This document shows positions 1-11,214 of a stretch of DNA of 64,000 bases, one piece after another; the stretch's first letter is position 1; the number at the start of each line of letters is the position of its first letter. The DNA is taken from NCBI GenBank assembly GCA_947069175.1, contig CAMTDV010000017.1:36279126-36343125 (forward strand), written 5' to 3'. A program made the translations under genes and the position numbers. The notes under the pieces were generated by a model. That model did no database searches, was not told where the DNA came from, and saw only the letters and a program-made list of their open reading frames with translations. This stretch comes from Scalesia atractyloides. Lineage: Eukaryota; Streptophyta; Magnoliopsida; Asterales; Asteraceae.

Positions 1-2016
1 AATACCATCATAGTCTAACAGTTGTTAAGCTATTTCTAACTCAAACCTTCCACTTGAGATCGAATTCAGGCACTGTTATCAGATAATTTCAGTTCGCCGA
101 AAAAGTTCTGAAAATCTCTATTTTCATCTGAGAATCGGTAAGGGCATTCAAACCCTCTGTTAACATTTGTTGATCACTTCAATTTCACGATCAGCTAATC
201 AAAACGGTTAATTGTCTTGTTCAGTTGAAGAGCACAAAAACAGAGACCGACACATTGCCGGAATTCTGAAATAAACCGTTCATCGGTATGTTCACTTATA
301 ATTATCGTTTCTGCCATTTCATATTAGATTGTACAATGTTTATCAATCGAACTACACAAGATATAACGGTATAACCTACTGCCTGTAAAATTCAACGAAG
401 AAGATGACTGTGATAACACTATAAGTATAATTAAAATTGGTATTTTAAACGGGTTAGACACACAGTCCAGCGGTGGACTGTGTGCAAATAATACGCACAC
501 GTCACGAGTTCGATCCCTGATACACGCACCCTCTATGTAATAAAATGCCTTTTTGATTAAAGCTGAACCGGGTTAACCCCGTTAGTGGATAAGTATAATA
601 AAAACCGAGATATTAACCAGGTTAGACACACAGTCCAGCGGTGGACTGTGTGCAACACTAAGTCGCACGTCACGCGTTCGAGTCCGGTTAACGGCACCGG
701 TTCGATGATTTAAAATCTTTTTCTAAAAACAAATGAATTTTGAATAAATCGAATTAGTATATAAATATAATTAAAAACAAGATTATTTCGGGTTAGACAC
801 GTAGCTCAGTTGGTAGAGCTGCGTGCATGCGTACGGGAGGTCTCGGGTTCGAGTCTCACCCAGCGCATACATGCACACTGACCGAACCGGTCAACAGGTC
901 AACAAGTCAACGGTCAACGGTCAACGCAAAAATAAACAATTTTTTTTATATTTTTATTTATATAATTTAATTTAAAAATCAATTAAAAATACTTAAAAAT
1001 AATATTTTTAAAGATAGAAAATAGCTTTAAACTCACAAAAATATATCTAAAAATTCCATTAAAATCCTTAATAAAATCCACTCATTTACTATATTTTTCC
1101 GTCATTATTTAGGTTAGTAATTCTCGTTGTTCAACTCTCCCGACTCGTGCGCATCTCATCATCTCCATTCAAACGCACCCAATGTGAGTGAATCTTTACA
1201 AATTCCCCGTTTTAATCACGTTTTGGGGTGTATCATGTGTCTTGCTATATATTATATTTAAATCATTGTGCATACATCATATCATGAACATGTGTATTCA
1301 GTTTGTTTCAACTGTTGTGTGGTTATCGTTAGATGCAATTTATTATTTTCAGTACATGAAATTTCATAGGCCGCCGCTCCCCATTACATTATGAGCGTTG
1401 AGCATGTTCCCCATTACATTATGAGCGTGAACCTGGCGTGCCCACATACGATCGGCTCCGTTTGATTGAGCCTTGATCGCACAGACATTTTTCATTTTCA
1501 GTACATGCAATACGATCGGCTCCGTTTGATTGAGCCTTGATCGGACAGTTTCATTCATGTTATTTATCGTATGATGTTGGTATGTTAATGTATGCTATCA
1601 TGTGTTATTGTATGTTATAGTTGTGATTGCTATTGCTACTGCTTGGTTATTTACATTTGCTCATTTATGATTATGCACAATTTTTCATTGATAAACTAAC
1701 AAGAAAATCAATAACAAATGTTTATCTAACAAGGTTCACTCGCCAACTTATGTTGACCCCAAAAACCCCCATTTTTACACATGATACAGGTGAACCAGCT
1801 GTAGCCAGAAACACATAGGATTGGACTAGAAGAATAAAATGATTTAGAGTTTGGGATTGTTACGTTTGGTTTATTTTCTTTGTATTGTATGGACATGTTT
1901 GGATATTTGGAAATGTAACTTTGACTTTAATAAATATGAAACATATTAGTAAATATCATGAGCTTTGGTGATAACCCAATTATGCCCCGACTCTTACTGC
2001 GGGTCGGGGTGTTACA
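1..2016 (+). mobile_element. 5' LTR (partial) of Ty3/gypsy element T1
   Basis: This is the 3' three-quarters of a long terminal repeat whose start lies left of the window. It matches 8133-10151 almost base for base; by eye I count about 20 differences, near 1%. It ends in TGTTACA at 2016 and is followed directly by a primer-binding site. It contains three tandem tRNA-like modules, an AT-rich stretch (905-1090), and two copies of a 60-70-bp repeat (about 1437-1550) built on an inverted GATCGGCTC/GAGCC motif. The short ORFs inside it are not genes. Confidence 0.95.
451..867 (+). repeat. Three tandem tRNA-like modules in the T1 5' LTR
   Basis: Three units start at 451, 619 and 790 (periods 168 and 171 bp). 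Each opens with GGTTAGACAC, then a D-arm-like hairpin, a variable middle, and a B-box-like GTTCGAKYC motif. Units 1 and 2 have stem ACAGTCCA pairing with TGGACTGT around a GCGG loop. Unit 3 has TAGCTCAGTTGG, a perfect match to the tRNA A-box pattern, and GGTTCGAGTCT close to the B-box. None has a pairing acceptor stem, so they are tRNA-like rather than tRNA genes. The flanks of each unit (AAGTATAATTAAAA-like) also repeat, so the whole unit of about 170 bp was triplicated. Confidence 0.75.
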
Positions 2017-2017
2017 G

Positions 2018-2036
2018 ATTGGTATCAGAGCCATGA
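2018..2036 (+). other. Primer-binding site of T1 (initiator Met-tRNA)
   Basis: TGGTATCAGAGCC begins a few bases after the LTR end. It is complementary to the 3' end of plant initiator Met tRNA, the usual primer for minus-strand synthesis in plant Ty3/gypsy chromoviruses. The same motif lies next to the T2 5' LTR on the other strand. Confidence 0.93.
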
Positions 2037-2825
2037 CTATAGGGATATAGGATAGGTTATTAGACCCTTAGAGCCTATACTATAGTTGATTAGAAACTTA
2101 AAAGATTTTTGTGTGTTACATGCCAAATTTCATGATGTTTATATATTTTACGTTAAATGTTACATTCAATATTATGCAAGCATGTTCATAAGTATGTATT
2201 ATCATATAATGCCTATCATGAATCATATTCTCATAACACATCATATCCATGAAAGCACACACCACATCATGATTGTTTTTACAATGATTTTTGTGTTTTC
2301 AAATCCCATCAAAGTGAGTTCTCATGACGGGCATGTAGTAACTGGAAGGGTACCAGTACCGGTAGTCGGAACGTCCTGTCTAGGCTGGCATTCGTATAAA
2401 TCCAAAATAAAGGACCAGTTTGCCTACCTGGGGACTAACGATGAGAGTACGAAGTACCTATTAGGCCAAAGCATGCTATACCAAACGTCGTGTGAGCTAA
2501 CCCCACTTTGAGTTGTCATTGTGTCTACACCTGGACACATTCCGACCATACATCTCGTAAACATATTTTGTGGTTTGCATTCGGGTGATGCGAGTGTTAA
2601 ATCGCCAATACTAATGTGAATCCTACCAAGCCAATAGCCATGGGGCCCACATAACTATATAGGTGAAGGTATGGGGGACATTTGAGGCCCAACATGAGCA
2701 AACCCAAGACATCCTATGGATGTAGTTGCATTATTGATATTTATGTTATTTTCATTTTTCTTAAAGACACATGACACCTAAAAAGACACCATAAACTCAC
2801 AATCTTCTCATGTATGTACCTGTAG
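2037..2825 (+). other. T1 untranslated leader
   Basis: Between the primer site and the gag start lies about 790 bp with no supported gene. It aligns with the T2 leader (26480-27277, other strand), including the stretch around CATGACGGGCATGTAGTAACTGG. A 141-codon open frame at 2086-2511 is not kept in the T2 copy and shows no domain. Confidence 0.7.
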
Positions 2826-3843
2826 ATGTCGTCCAGACAACAACGAAGGGGTAAAAGATCAGGAAGGTCTCAGGAACGCTTGGCCACACAAATCGCGAAA
2901 CAAATGGCCACGATACTGCCTGACATTGTGGTCCAAGTACAACAAGCCCTCGCTACAAATCCTACTAACCCTCCCCAACAACATGACCAGAACATCGACA
3001 ACCCTCCTACCAGCAAGTGCTCATATAAACATTTCAAATCTTGTGATCCTCCTAAATTTGAGGGGACCGAAGGTGTCACTGCTCTCCTCCACTGGTTCGA
3101 GGAAATGGAAAACACTTTCCTCAACTGCGATTGTCCTGAGGATCGCAAGGTTCGATACGCCACCGGGAGACTATTTGGGGTAGCTCTCACTTGGTGGAAT
3201 ACTGAAAAAGGGAAGAGGGGAATTGATGATGCAATGGCCTTAACTTGGGAGGAGTTTAGAGAAATCATGACTAGGCGTTTCTGTCAGGAGTGAAATTAAA
3301 AAGTTGGAGGACGAATTTCATTCTTTAAAGCAGAAGGAGGGAGATCACACCACCTATAACAAGAGGTTCTTGGAGTTGAACCAAATGGTTCCAAATTTGT
3401 TTACCCCAACTTATCGTTTGATCGAGCATTATATTCGAGGACTTCCCTCGAAAATCCAAGATTCAGTTCTCAGCATTTCACCGGTAACACTTGAAGCTGC
3501 TATGGAGCTAGCGACTGAACTGACCGAGAATCGAATTCGCAACGGGAAGTTTAAAGAAGAGAAAAAGAAAGCCCCTGTTGAGGGTCAAACTTCAAACCAT
3601 TCCATCTCCTCCTCTAAGTTTGCTAACAAGAGGAAGCGCAACACCAGAAACTTCGCCGTTACACAAACCAACCTCCCAATTCCTGCTGCACCCATTACCC
3701 AAGTCGCTCCTTCACCTGCACCATACAAAAGACCCTACTCTGGCCCGTTAATCCTTGCCAACATTGCACCGGCTGTGGTCGCGCGGGTCATACTGTTCAA
3801 ACCTGCCGCATGCCCCAGCGAACGAACCGCCACCAACCTTTAA
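2826..3843 (+). pseudogene. gag: T1 gag, frameshifted
   Basis: Gag is the structural protein that packages retrotransposon RNA in cytoplasmic particles. The first frame (ATG 2826) gives a basic N-terminus and the Ty3-type gag core (WFEEMENTF, ATGRLFGVALTWW, RRFC). It ends at about 3291, where one base is missing compared with T2. The second frame (about 3295-3843) continues the core (YNKRFLELNQM, YIRGLPSKIQDSV). Near 3745 a deletion removes most of a CXXC-rich segment that is intact in T2, and the reading frame changes again. The start follows the same context as in T2 (CTGTAGATGTCG). The protein cannot be made whole from this copy. Confidence 0.9.
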
Positions 3844-6800
3844 CCCAAACCCACCAACAATTAATGGGTCAAGCCCAACAACCCTTACTATTACCACCCA
3901 CCCAACATTTAGCCCAGACATATTACCAACCCAATTATCCTATGGGTCAACCTATGCGGGCTTGCTACAATTGCGGAGACCCAAGCCATTTCAGAAACAC
4001 TTGTCCAAGGTTGGTAAACATTATTCATGCTCAGGCTCAAGCCAACCCGATGAATCAAGCGAACCAAGCTCCTCCACCTGCAAGAGGAAGAGCTTTCAAT
4101 ATCAACGCTAATCAGGCTAGGGCCGACGGCAATGTGGTTAACGGTACGTTCCTTATAAATGGTAGATATGCATCTATGTTATTTGATACTGGTGCGGATA
4201 GAAGTTTTGTGTCTTTAGAATTTGAACCTATCTTAAACCAAAATCCTGATAAGCTCACGGAATCCATAACGGTAGAAGTTGCTGACGGGAAACCAGTTTC
4301 ATTAAACTCTATTATACGCAACTGTACACTCACCCTAAACGACCACGATTTCTCAGTCGACCTTATTCCTATGAAGCTGGGAAGTTTTGATATCATAATT
4401 GGTATGGACTGGCTCAGTCAACATCAGGCAGAAGTTGTATGTCGCGAAAAGTTTATACGTATTCCTCTTTCAAACGGTCAGACTCTTCGAATCTTTGGAG
4501 AAACCTCGTCGAAAGGGCTCAGCTTAATGTCTTGTCTTCAAGCTCAAAAATATCTTCGCAAAAATTATGTCGCGTTTTTAGCTCATATCATCAAAAAGGG
4601 AACCATGGAGAAGAAACTTGAAGACATTCCAGTAGTAAAAGATTTCCCGCGAGTTTTTCCTGACGACATTTCAGGACTTCCTCCAGTTAGAGAAGTCGAA
4701 TTCCGTATTGATCTTATACCTGGTGCTACACCAGTTGCAAAGTCTCCTTATAGGTTAGCCCCCTCTGAAATGCAAGAGCTAGCCAGTCAATTACAAGAGT
4801 TGACTGACAAGGGATTCATACGTCCTAGCTCATCGCCTTGGGGTGCACCTGTCCTTTTTGTAAAGAAGAAAGATGGATCGTTTCGTATGTGCATCGACTA
4901 CAGAGAGCTCAACAAATTAACAATCAAGAACCGCTATCCTTTACCTCGCATTGATGATCTTCTTGACCAACTTCAAGGTGCCAGCTGCTTTTCAAAAATC
5001 GACCTTCGATCTGGCTATCATCAACTTAGAGTACATGAAGAAGACGTCCCAAAGACTGCTTTCCGAACTCGTTATGGCCATTATGAATTCATGGTCATGC
5101 CATTTGGTTTAACCAACGCTCCAGCTGTCTTCATGGACCTAATGAATAGAGTCTGCAAACTTTATCTTGATCGATTTGTTATAGTCTTCATCGACGACAT
5201 TCTTATTTATTCAAAGTCTAAATCTGATCATGAGCGTCATCTTCGACTCATCCTTACACTTCTAGAGAATGAAAAGCTTTACGCCAAATTCTCCAAATGC
5301 GAATTCTGGTTAAAAGAGGTGCAATTCCTCGGACATGTAGTCAATGACAAGGGAATACATGTCGACCCCTCAAAGATCAAAGCGGTAGAAGAATGGCAAG
5401 CTCCACGTACCCCAACTGAAGTAAGATCTTTTCTTGGTTTGGCTGGTTATTATCGTCGATTCATTTCGAACTTCTCTCACATTGTTGTACCACTCACGGC
5501 TTTAACTCATAAGGGAAAACCTTTCATATGGGGACCCAAGCAAGAAGAAGCCTTCCAAACCCTTAAACAAAAACTTTGTGATGCATCAATCCTCACTCTT
5601 CCTGAAGGTTGTGATGATTTTGTGGTCTATTGCGACGCGTCAGGGCAAGGATTAGGCTGCGTTCTAATGCAAAGAGGAAAAGTTATAGCTTATGCTTCGA
5701 GACAACTCAAGACGCATGAGAAGAACTACACCACTCATGACCTAGAACTTGGAGCCGTTGTGTTCGCTCTTAAGATATGGAGACATTATCTCTATGGTAC
5801 TAAGTGTGAAATATACACTGACCACAAGTATCTTCAATCAAAAGGAGTTAAACGTGAGGCAACGAAGATGGGTTGAACTTCTAAATGACTACGACTGCGA
5901 AATTCGGTACCACCCTGGCAAAGCAAATGTGGTGGCTGATGCACTTAGTCGAAAGGGTTATGCGAACTCCATTCGTCTTCTATGTTCGCAAATCATAACT
6001 GACATTAAAGATCAAATTCGAGAAGCCCAACATGTTTCAGTTACGGAAGATGATGCACGAAAGGAGATGTCCTGTGGAGCTGAACTTAGAATTGAAACTA
6101 AATATGACGGTATTCTGTACTACCTAGATCGTATCTGGATTCCTAACCACAACAATCTTCGTGAAATTCTTATGAAGGAAGCTCACAAAACGCGATACTC
6201 TATACACCCAGGAGCCGATAAGATGTATCAAGACCTACGATATACCTATTGGTGGCCTGGAATGAAAAAGGATATTGCTGTTTTTGTTTCCAAGTGCCTT
6301 ACATGTTCCAAGGTGAAAGCTGAACACCAAAGACCCTCAGGACTTCTGGTCCAACCTGAAATACCTGTATGGAAGTGGGAAAATATAACCATGGATTTCA
6401 TTACCGGGTTACCTCGCACGTCTGGTGGGTATGACACTATATGGGTAATTATCGACCGACTTACAAAATCAGCTCACTTTATTTCTATCCGCGAAGATTT
6501 CAAGAACGAAAAGCTTGCTCGTATTTATATCAGCGAAATCGTAAGCCGACATGGGGTACCGTTAAGCATTATTTCTGATCGTGATGGTCGTTTCACTTCA
6601 CGAACATGGCAAGCAGTACAAGCCGCTATGGGTACGCGACTAGATCTCAGTACCGCCTATCATCCTCAAACTGATGGTCAATCTGAACGCACCATCCAAA
6701 CTCTTGAAGATATGCTTCGCGCATGTGTTATAGACTTCAAGGGAAATTGGGACGCTCATCTACCATTAGTAGAATTTTCGTACAACAACAGCTATCATTC

Positions 6801-7439
6801 AAGTATCGGCATGGCACCTTTTGAAGCCTTATATGGTCGTAAGTGCCGATCTCCAGTGTGTTAGCACGAAATTGGGGAAGCTCAAATCACTGGTCCAGAA
6901 TTTATCCAAGAAACCACAGACAAGATCCATCAAATCCGAAACAATCTTCTAGTGGCTCAAAGTCGTCAAAAGAGTTATGCAGATAAACGACGGAAGCCTT
7001 TAGAGTTTAACATTGGTGATCATGTACTTCTAAAAGTATCACCGTGGAAGGGAGTAGTTCGTTTTGGTCAAAAAGGCAAGCTAGCACCACGCTACGTAGG
7101 TCCTTTCAAGATACTCGAAAGAGTAGGACCTGTAGCATACAAGCTTGATCTACCAAAAGAACTCAACAGGATTCATCCCACATTCCACGTGTTGAACTTG
7201 AAGAAGTGCCTCGCTGATGAAAACCTCCACATTCCTCTGGAAGATATTCAGATTGATGAATCTATGCATTTTATTGAAAGACCAGTAGAAATCATGGACT
7301 TCGGGAGAAACGTCTACGACGAAGTCGCTTTCCAATTGTTAGGGTACGCTGGAAGTCGAAACGGGGACCTGAGTTTACGTGGGAACGTGAAGACTCAATG
7401 CGCGAAAAATACCCACATCTTTTTCCTACTATTACTTAA
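3810..7439 (+). pseudogene. pol: T1 pol polyprotein, broken (protease, RT, RNase H, integrase, chromodomain)
   Basis: This is the replication polyprotein of a chromovirus of the Tekay/Del type. In order: a CX2CX4HX4C zinc knuckle (3963-4004), aspartic protease DTGA (about 4185), reverse transcriptase with FIDDIL (5187-5204), RNase H (DASGQ, TDHK, to about 5830), integrase with its HHCC zinc part (about 6200-6300), DDE residues (D about 6392, D about 6577, E about 6683), and a C-terminal chromodomain-like segment. Breaks: a small deletion near 5833 shifts the frame (stop 5874-5876), a TGG to TAG change gives a stop at 6862-6864, and another shift near 7305 displaces the chromodomain. The original stop is TAA at 7437. 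The element cannot act on its own. Confidence 0.92.
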
Positions 7440-7459
7440 ATTTCGGGACGAAATTCCTA

Positions 7460-7472
7460 AAAGTAGGGGATA
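7460..7472 (+). other. T1 polypurine tract
   Basis: AAAGTAGGGGATAC lies immediately before the 3' LTR. It is the purine-rich primer for plus-strand synthesis. The same motif precedes the T2 3' LTR (21230-21246, reverse strand). Confidence 0.85.
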
Positions 7473-7660
7473 CTGTAACATTTGTCAAAAACGGGTTTCC
7501 AAAACCCGCTCCGTTTTGTAATCGAATATCAAGTTATAAATGTCACGTTGTATATTTATGATTATTTTGATTTTTAATGATACATAATTAATAAACAAAC
7601 TAAACTATAAAAATTATATTTGATAAAAAGTGAAAAGAAAATAAATAAAAATGAAATGTT

Positions 7661-7741
7661 GCTGCCGGGGATCGAACCCGGGTCAGCCGGAACCGAAATC
7701 CAAAGACTTAACACACACACACATCACCACTCCGCCACTTG
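7661..7741 (-). repeat. Antisense tRNA-like module in the T1 3' LTR
   Basis: Read on the minus strand, this starts GTGGCGGAGTGGT, like the A-box region of tRNA-Ser or tRNA-Leu, and ends with GACCCGGGTTCGATCCCCGG, a T-arm whose stem CCGGG/CCCGG pairs fully around TTCGATC. The middle is a TG-rich variable stretch. The same module sits at the same relative place in T2 and solo LTR C. There is no convincing acceptor or anticodon stem. Confidence 0.65.
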
Positions 7742-8582
7742 TTGTTTTCTGTCAACTTAGGGAAACAAATAACTCTTATACACAAACCTAGTTTAAACCG
7801 GTTGCGCCAACTGAGAAACCAAAATCGGCAATTCAACCGTCTAATCGTTTGATTAATCGCACATTCAGGTTTATAACCGATGCACCGACGATTTTTAATC
7901 AATTCAGATTGAATGAACTTCATTTTAATCATCATCGGTTTTTATAACCGAAAATAATCAAAGTCCAAATTACTTCAATTCAAGACCCCTCTCGCGACTC
8001 AGAAACATCATACCAACTTTCCATTTCATTTTCGTCATACATTCGGTTCACCAGAAAGCTTAAATCAACTCGCCGGAGAATTCTGCAAGTTCGCCGGAAA
8101 ACCGTATTTGTCCTCAAATCGGTAAGTTCTTCAATACCATCATAGTCTAACAGTTGTTAAGCTATTTCTAACTCAAACCTTCCACTTGAGATCGAATTCA
8201 GGCACTGTTATCAGATAATTTCAGTTCGCCGGAAAAGTTCTGAAAATCTCTATTTTCATCTGAGAATCGGTAAGGGCATTCAAACCCTCTGTTAACATTT
8301 GTTGATCACTTCAATTTCACGATCAGCTAATCAAAACGGTTAATTGTCTTGTTCAGTTGAAGAGCACAAAAACAGAGACCGACACATTGCCGGAATTCTG
8401 AAATAAACCGTTCATCGGTATGTTCACTTATAATTATCGTTTCTGCCATTTCATATTAGATTGTACAATGTTTATCAATCGAACTACACAAGATATAACG
8501 GTATAACCTACTGCCTGTAAAATTCAACGAAGAAGATGACTGTGATAACACTATAAGTATAATTAAAATTGGTATTTTAAAC

Positions 8583-8998
8583 GGGTTAGACACACAGTCC
8601 AACGGTGGACTGTGTGCAAATAATACGCACACGTCACGAGTTCGATCCCTGATACACGCACCCTCTATGTAATAAAATGCCTTTTTGATTAAAGCTGAAC
8701 CGGGTTAACCCCGTTAGTGGTTAAGTATAACAAAACCGAGATATTAACCAGGTTAGACACACAGTCCAGCGGTGGACTGTGTGCAACACTAAGTCACACG
8801 TCACGCGTTCGAGTCTGGTTAACGGCACCGGTTCGATGATTTAAAATCTTTTTCTAAAAACAAATGAATTTTGAATAAATCGAATTAGTATATAAATATA
8901 ATTAAAAACAAGATTATTTCGGGTTAGACACGTAGCTCAGTTGGTAGAGCTGCGTGCACGCGTACGGGAGGTCTCGGGTTCGAGTCTCACCCAGCGCA
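8583..8998 (+). repeat. Three tandem tRNA-like modules in the T1 3' LTR
   Basis: This is the second LTR copy of the triplet at 451-867, with units starting at 8583, 8750 and 8921. There are a few substitutions between the copies. One of them (GCGG to ACGG) is in the hairpin loop and leaves the stem intact. Confidence 0.75.
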
Positions 8999-10151
8999 TA
9001 CATGCACACTGACCGAACCGGTCAACAGGTCAACAAGTCAACGGTCAACGGTCAACGCAAAAATAAACAATTTTTTTTATATTTTTATTTATATAATTTA
9101 ATTTAAAAATCAATTAAAAATACTTAAAAATAATATTTTTAAAGATAGAAAATAGCTTTAAACTCACAAAAATATATCTAAAAATTCCATTAAAATCCTT
9201 AATAAAATCCACTCATTTACTATATTTTTCCATCATTATTTAGGTTAGTAATTCTCGTTGTTCAACTCTCCCGACTCGTGCGCATCTCATCATCTCCATT
9301 CAAACGCACCCAATGTGAGTGAATCTTTACAAATTCCCCGTTTTAATCACGTTTTGGGGTGTATCATGTGTCTTGCTATATATTATATTTAAATCATTGT
9401 GCATACATCATATCATGAACATGTGTATTCAGTTTGTTTCAACTGTTGTGTGGTTATCGTTAGATGCAATTTATTATTTTCAGTACATGAAATTTCATAG
9501 GCCGCCGCTCCCCATTACATTATGAGCGTTGAGCATGTTCCCCATTACATTATGAGCGTGAACCTGGCGTGCCCACATACGATCGGCTCCGTTTGATTGA
9601 GCCTTGATCGCACAGATATTTTTCATTTTCAGTACATGCAATACGATCGGCTCCGTTTGATTGAGCCTTGATCGCACAGTTTCATTCATGTTATTTATCG
9701 TATGATGTTGGTATGTTAATGTATGCTATCATGTGTTATTGTATGTTATAGTTGTGATTGCTATTGCTACTGCTTGGTTATTTACATTTGCTCATTTATG
9801 ATTATGCACAATTTTTCATTGATAAACTAACAAGAAAATCAATAACAAATGTTTATCTAACATGGTTCACTCGCGAACTTATGTTGACCCCAAAAACCCC
9901 CATTTTACACATAATACAGGTGAACCAGCTGCAGCCAGAAACACATAGGATTGGACTAGAAGAATAAAATGATTTAGAGTTTGGGATTGTTATGTTTGGT
10001 TTATTTTCTTTGTATTGTATGGACATGTTTGGATATTTGGAAATGTAACTTTGACTTTAATAAATATGAAACATATTAGTAAATATCATGAGCTTTGGTG
10101 ATAACCCAATTATGCCCCGACTCTTATTCCGCTGCGGGCCGGGGTGTTACA

Positions 10152-10810
10152 GGAGGTAACAAAAGTGTATTATGGATGGTATGATAGATGAAAGAAAAAG
10201 TATATTCAAAGTAGTGTACCAAAACACTTTATTTCATGTTGATATATATAGATGCACATGTGCATTTCTAATATTGGTAACATAAAAAAGTAGTGTATTA
10301 CAATTGATATTGTAAACGAAAGTACAATTGTCTAATATTTGTAACGTATCACAGAATTTGTCGAAGAAATGATACATATGCACATGTGCATGGTAGTGTA
10401 TTATGGATGAAATGATAGAGGAAAGAGAAAGTGTATTCAAAGTAGTGTACCAAAACACCTTATTTCATGTTGATACATATAGATGCACATGTGCATTTCT
10501 AATATTGGTAACGTAAAAACTAGTGTATTACAAGTGGTAGTGTAAAAGAAAGTAAAATTGTCCAATATTTGTATTACGGAATTTGTCAAAGAAATGATAA
10601 AAATGAACATGTGCATGGATAACTGTTACTAAAAAAAATTGAAAATTTTTTTTATTGTTGACAAAATATAGCGAATTTTTCCAAAAAAAATAAAAAAATA
10701 AAAAAAACAAATTTGGGTGTTTTTAGATTTTTTTTAGATATTACTGTTTGTGTTCACACTGGTTCTCGCGGTTCTCACAATAAAGGCGGTTCCTAACGGA
10801 TCCTTCTCCT
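10152..10810. mobile_element. Foldback MITE-like element, left part lost to the T1 insertion (Mi-1)
   Basis: The right terminus reads GTTCTCGCGGTTCTCACAAT...GGATCCTTCTCC and adjoins a CA/TA microsatellite. It is the same terminus found at 11530-11588 and, inverted, at 16137-16200. The interior matches 16300-16560 in reverse. It contains two tandem copies of a unit of about 230 bp (about 10165-10393 and 10394-10617). T1 interrupted it at GGAGGTAA. Confidence 0.7.

Positions 10811-10843
<33 letters not shown>
10811..10843. repeat. CA/TA microsatellite
   Basis: A run of about 12 CA units passes into TA units. It is the typical flank of the foldback elements in this cluster. Confidence 0.95.
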
Positions 10844-10846
<3 letters not shown>

Positions 10847-10969
10847 TCAATTTTAAACTATACATATGTGTATATTACGAAAAGCTTAGGGAAAGTGTGT
10901 GGTCCAGAATGCTTCTCAAATTTCTCAATTAGCCTAGTGTTTCTCACAAGATCCTAACCCTATATATAT

Positions 10970-11160
10970 ACAGGTCGGTTAACGTACAAGAGACCTTATC
11001 CTACACTTCGTACGCGATCATCCCAGCCGTACGATCCGGTACGAATTCACTCTCCAACATGCGATTTTGGGTATTTTTTACACCATGCAAAATTGGTTTT
11101 TAATATAACATGCGAAATAGATGTCGCGTACAGTCCGTACGTTAAGGGGTATTGTACAAT
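10970..11160. mobile_element. Short element of the GTACAA-terminus family (first copy)
   Basis: It lies between a TA run and a CT/TA run. It shares with 11711-11966 the inner words AACATGCGA and CGTACG and a terminus containing ATTGTACAA. The inverted ends are imperfect. I see no coding potential. Confidence 0.4.
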
Positions 11161-11162
11161 AC

Positions 11163-11164
11163 AC

Positions 11165-11208
<44 letters not shown>
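11163..11208. repeat. CT/TA microsatellite
   Basis: (CT)n followed by (TA)n, flanking two adjacent MITE-like elements. Confidence 0.95.
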
Positions 11209-11209
<1 letters not shown>

Positions 11210-11214
11210 ATACA

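Larger units (their letters stand above)
7474..10151 (+). mobile_element. 3' LTR of T1
   Basis: A 2,678-bp LTR that begins TGTAACA and ends TGTTACA. From 8133 it repeats positions 1-2016. The base after it starts GGAGG, which is the expected target duplication, but its partner is outside the window. The flanking sequence 10152 onward is part of a foldback element, so T1 landed inside that element. Confidence 0.95.

Noticed and set aside
790..867. A functional tRNA gene in the LTR
   Set aside because: The A-box and B-box fit but acceptor, anticodon and part of the T-stem do not pair, so a working tRNA is unlikely.
1188..1818. Short open frames repeated in both T1 LTRs (also at 9319-9967)
   Set aside because: They are duplicated only because LTRs are duplicated; codon composition and lack of domain argue against coding.
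2086..2511. 141-codon open frame in the T1 leader
   Set aside because: It is not preserved in the matching T2 leader, is AT-rich and hydrophobic by composition, and overlaps expected untranslated sequence.
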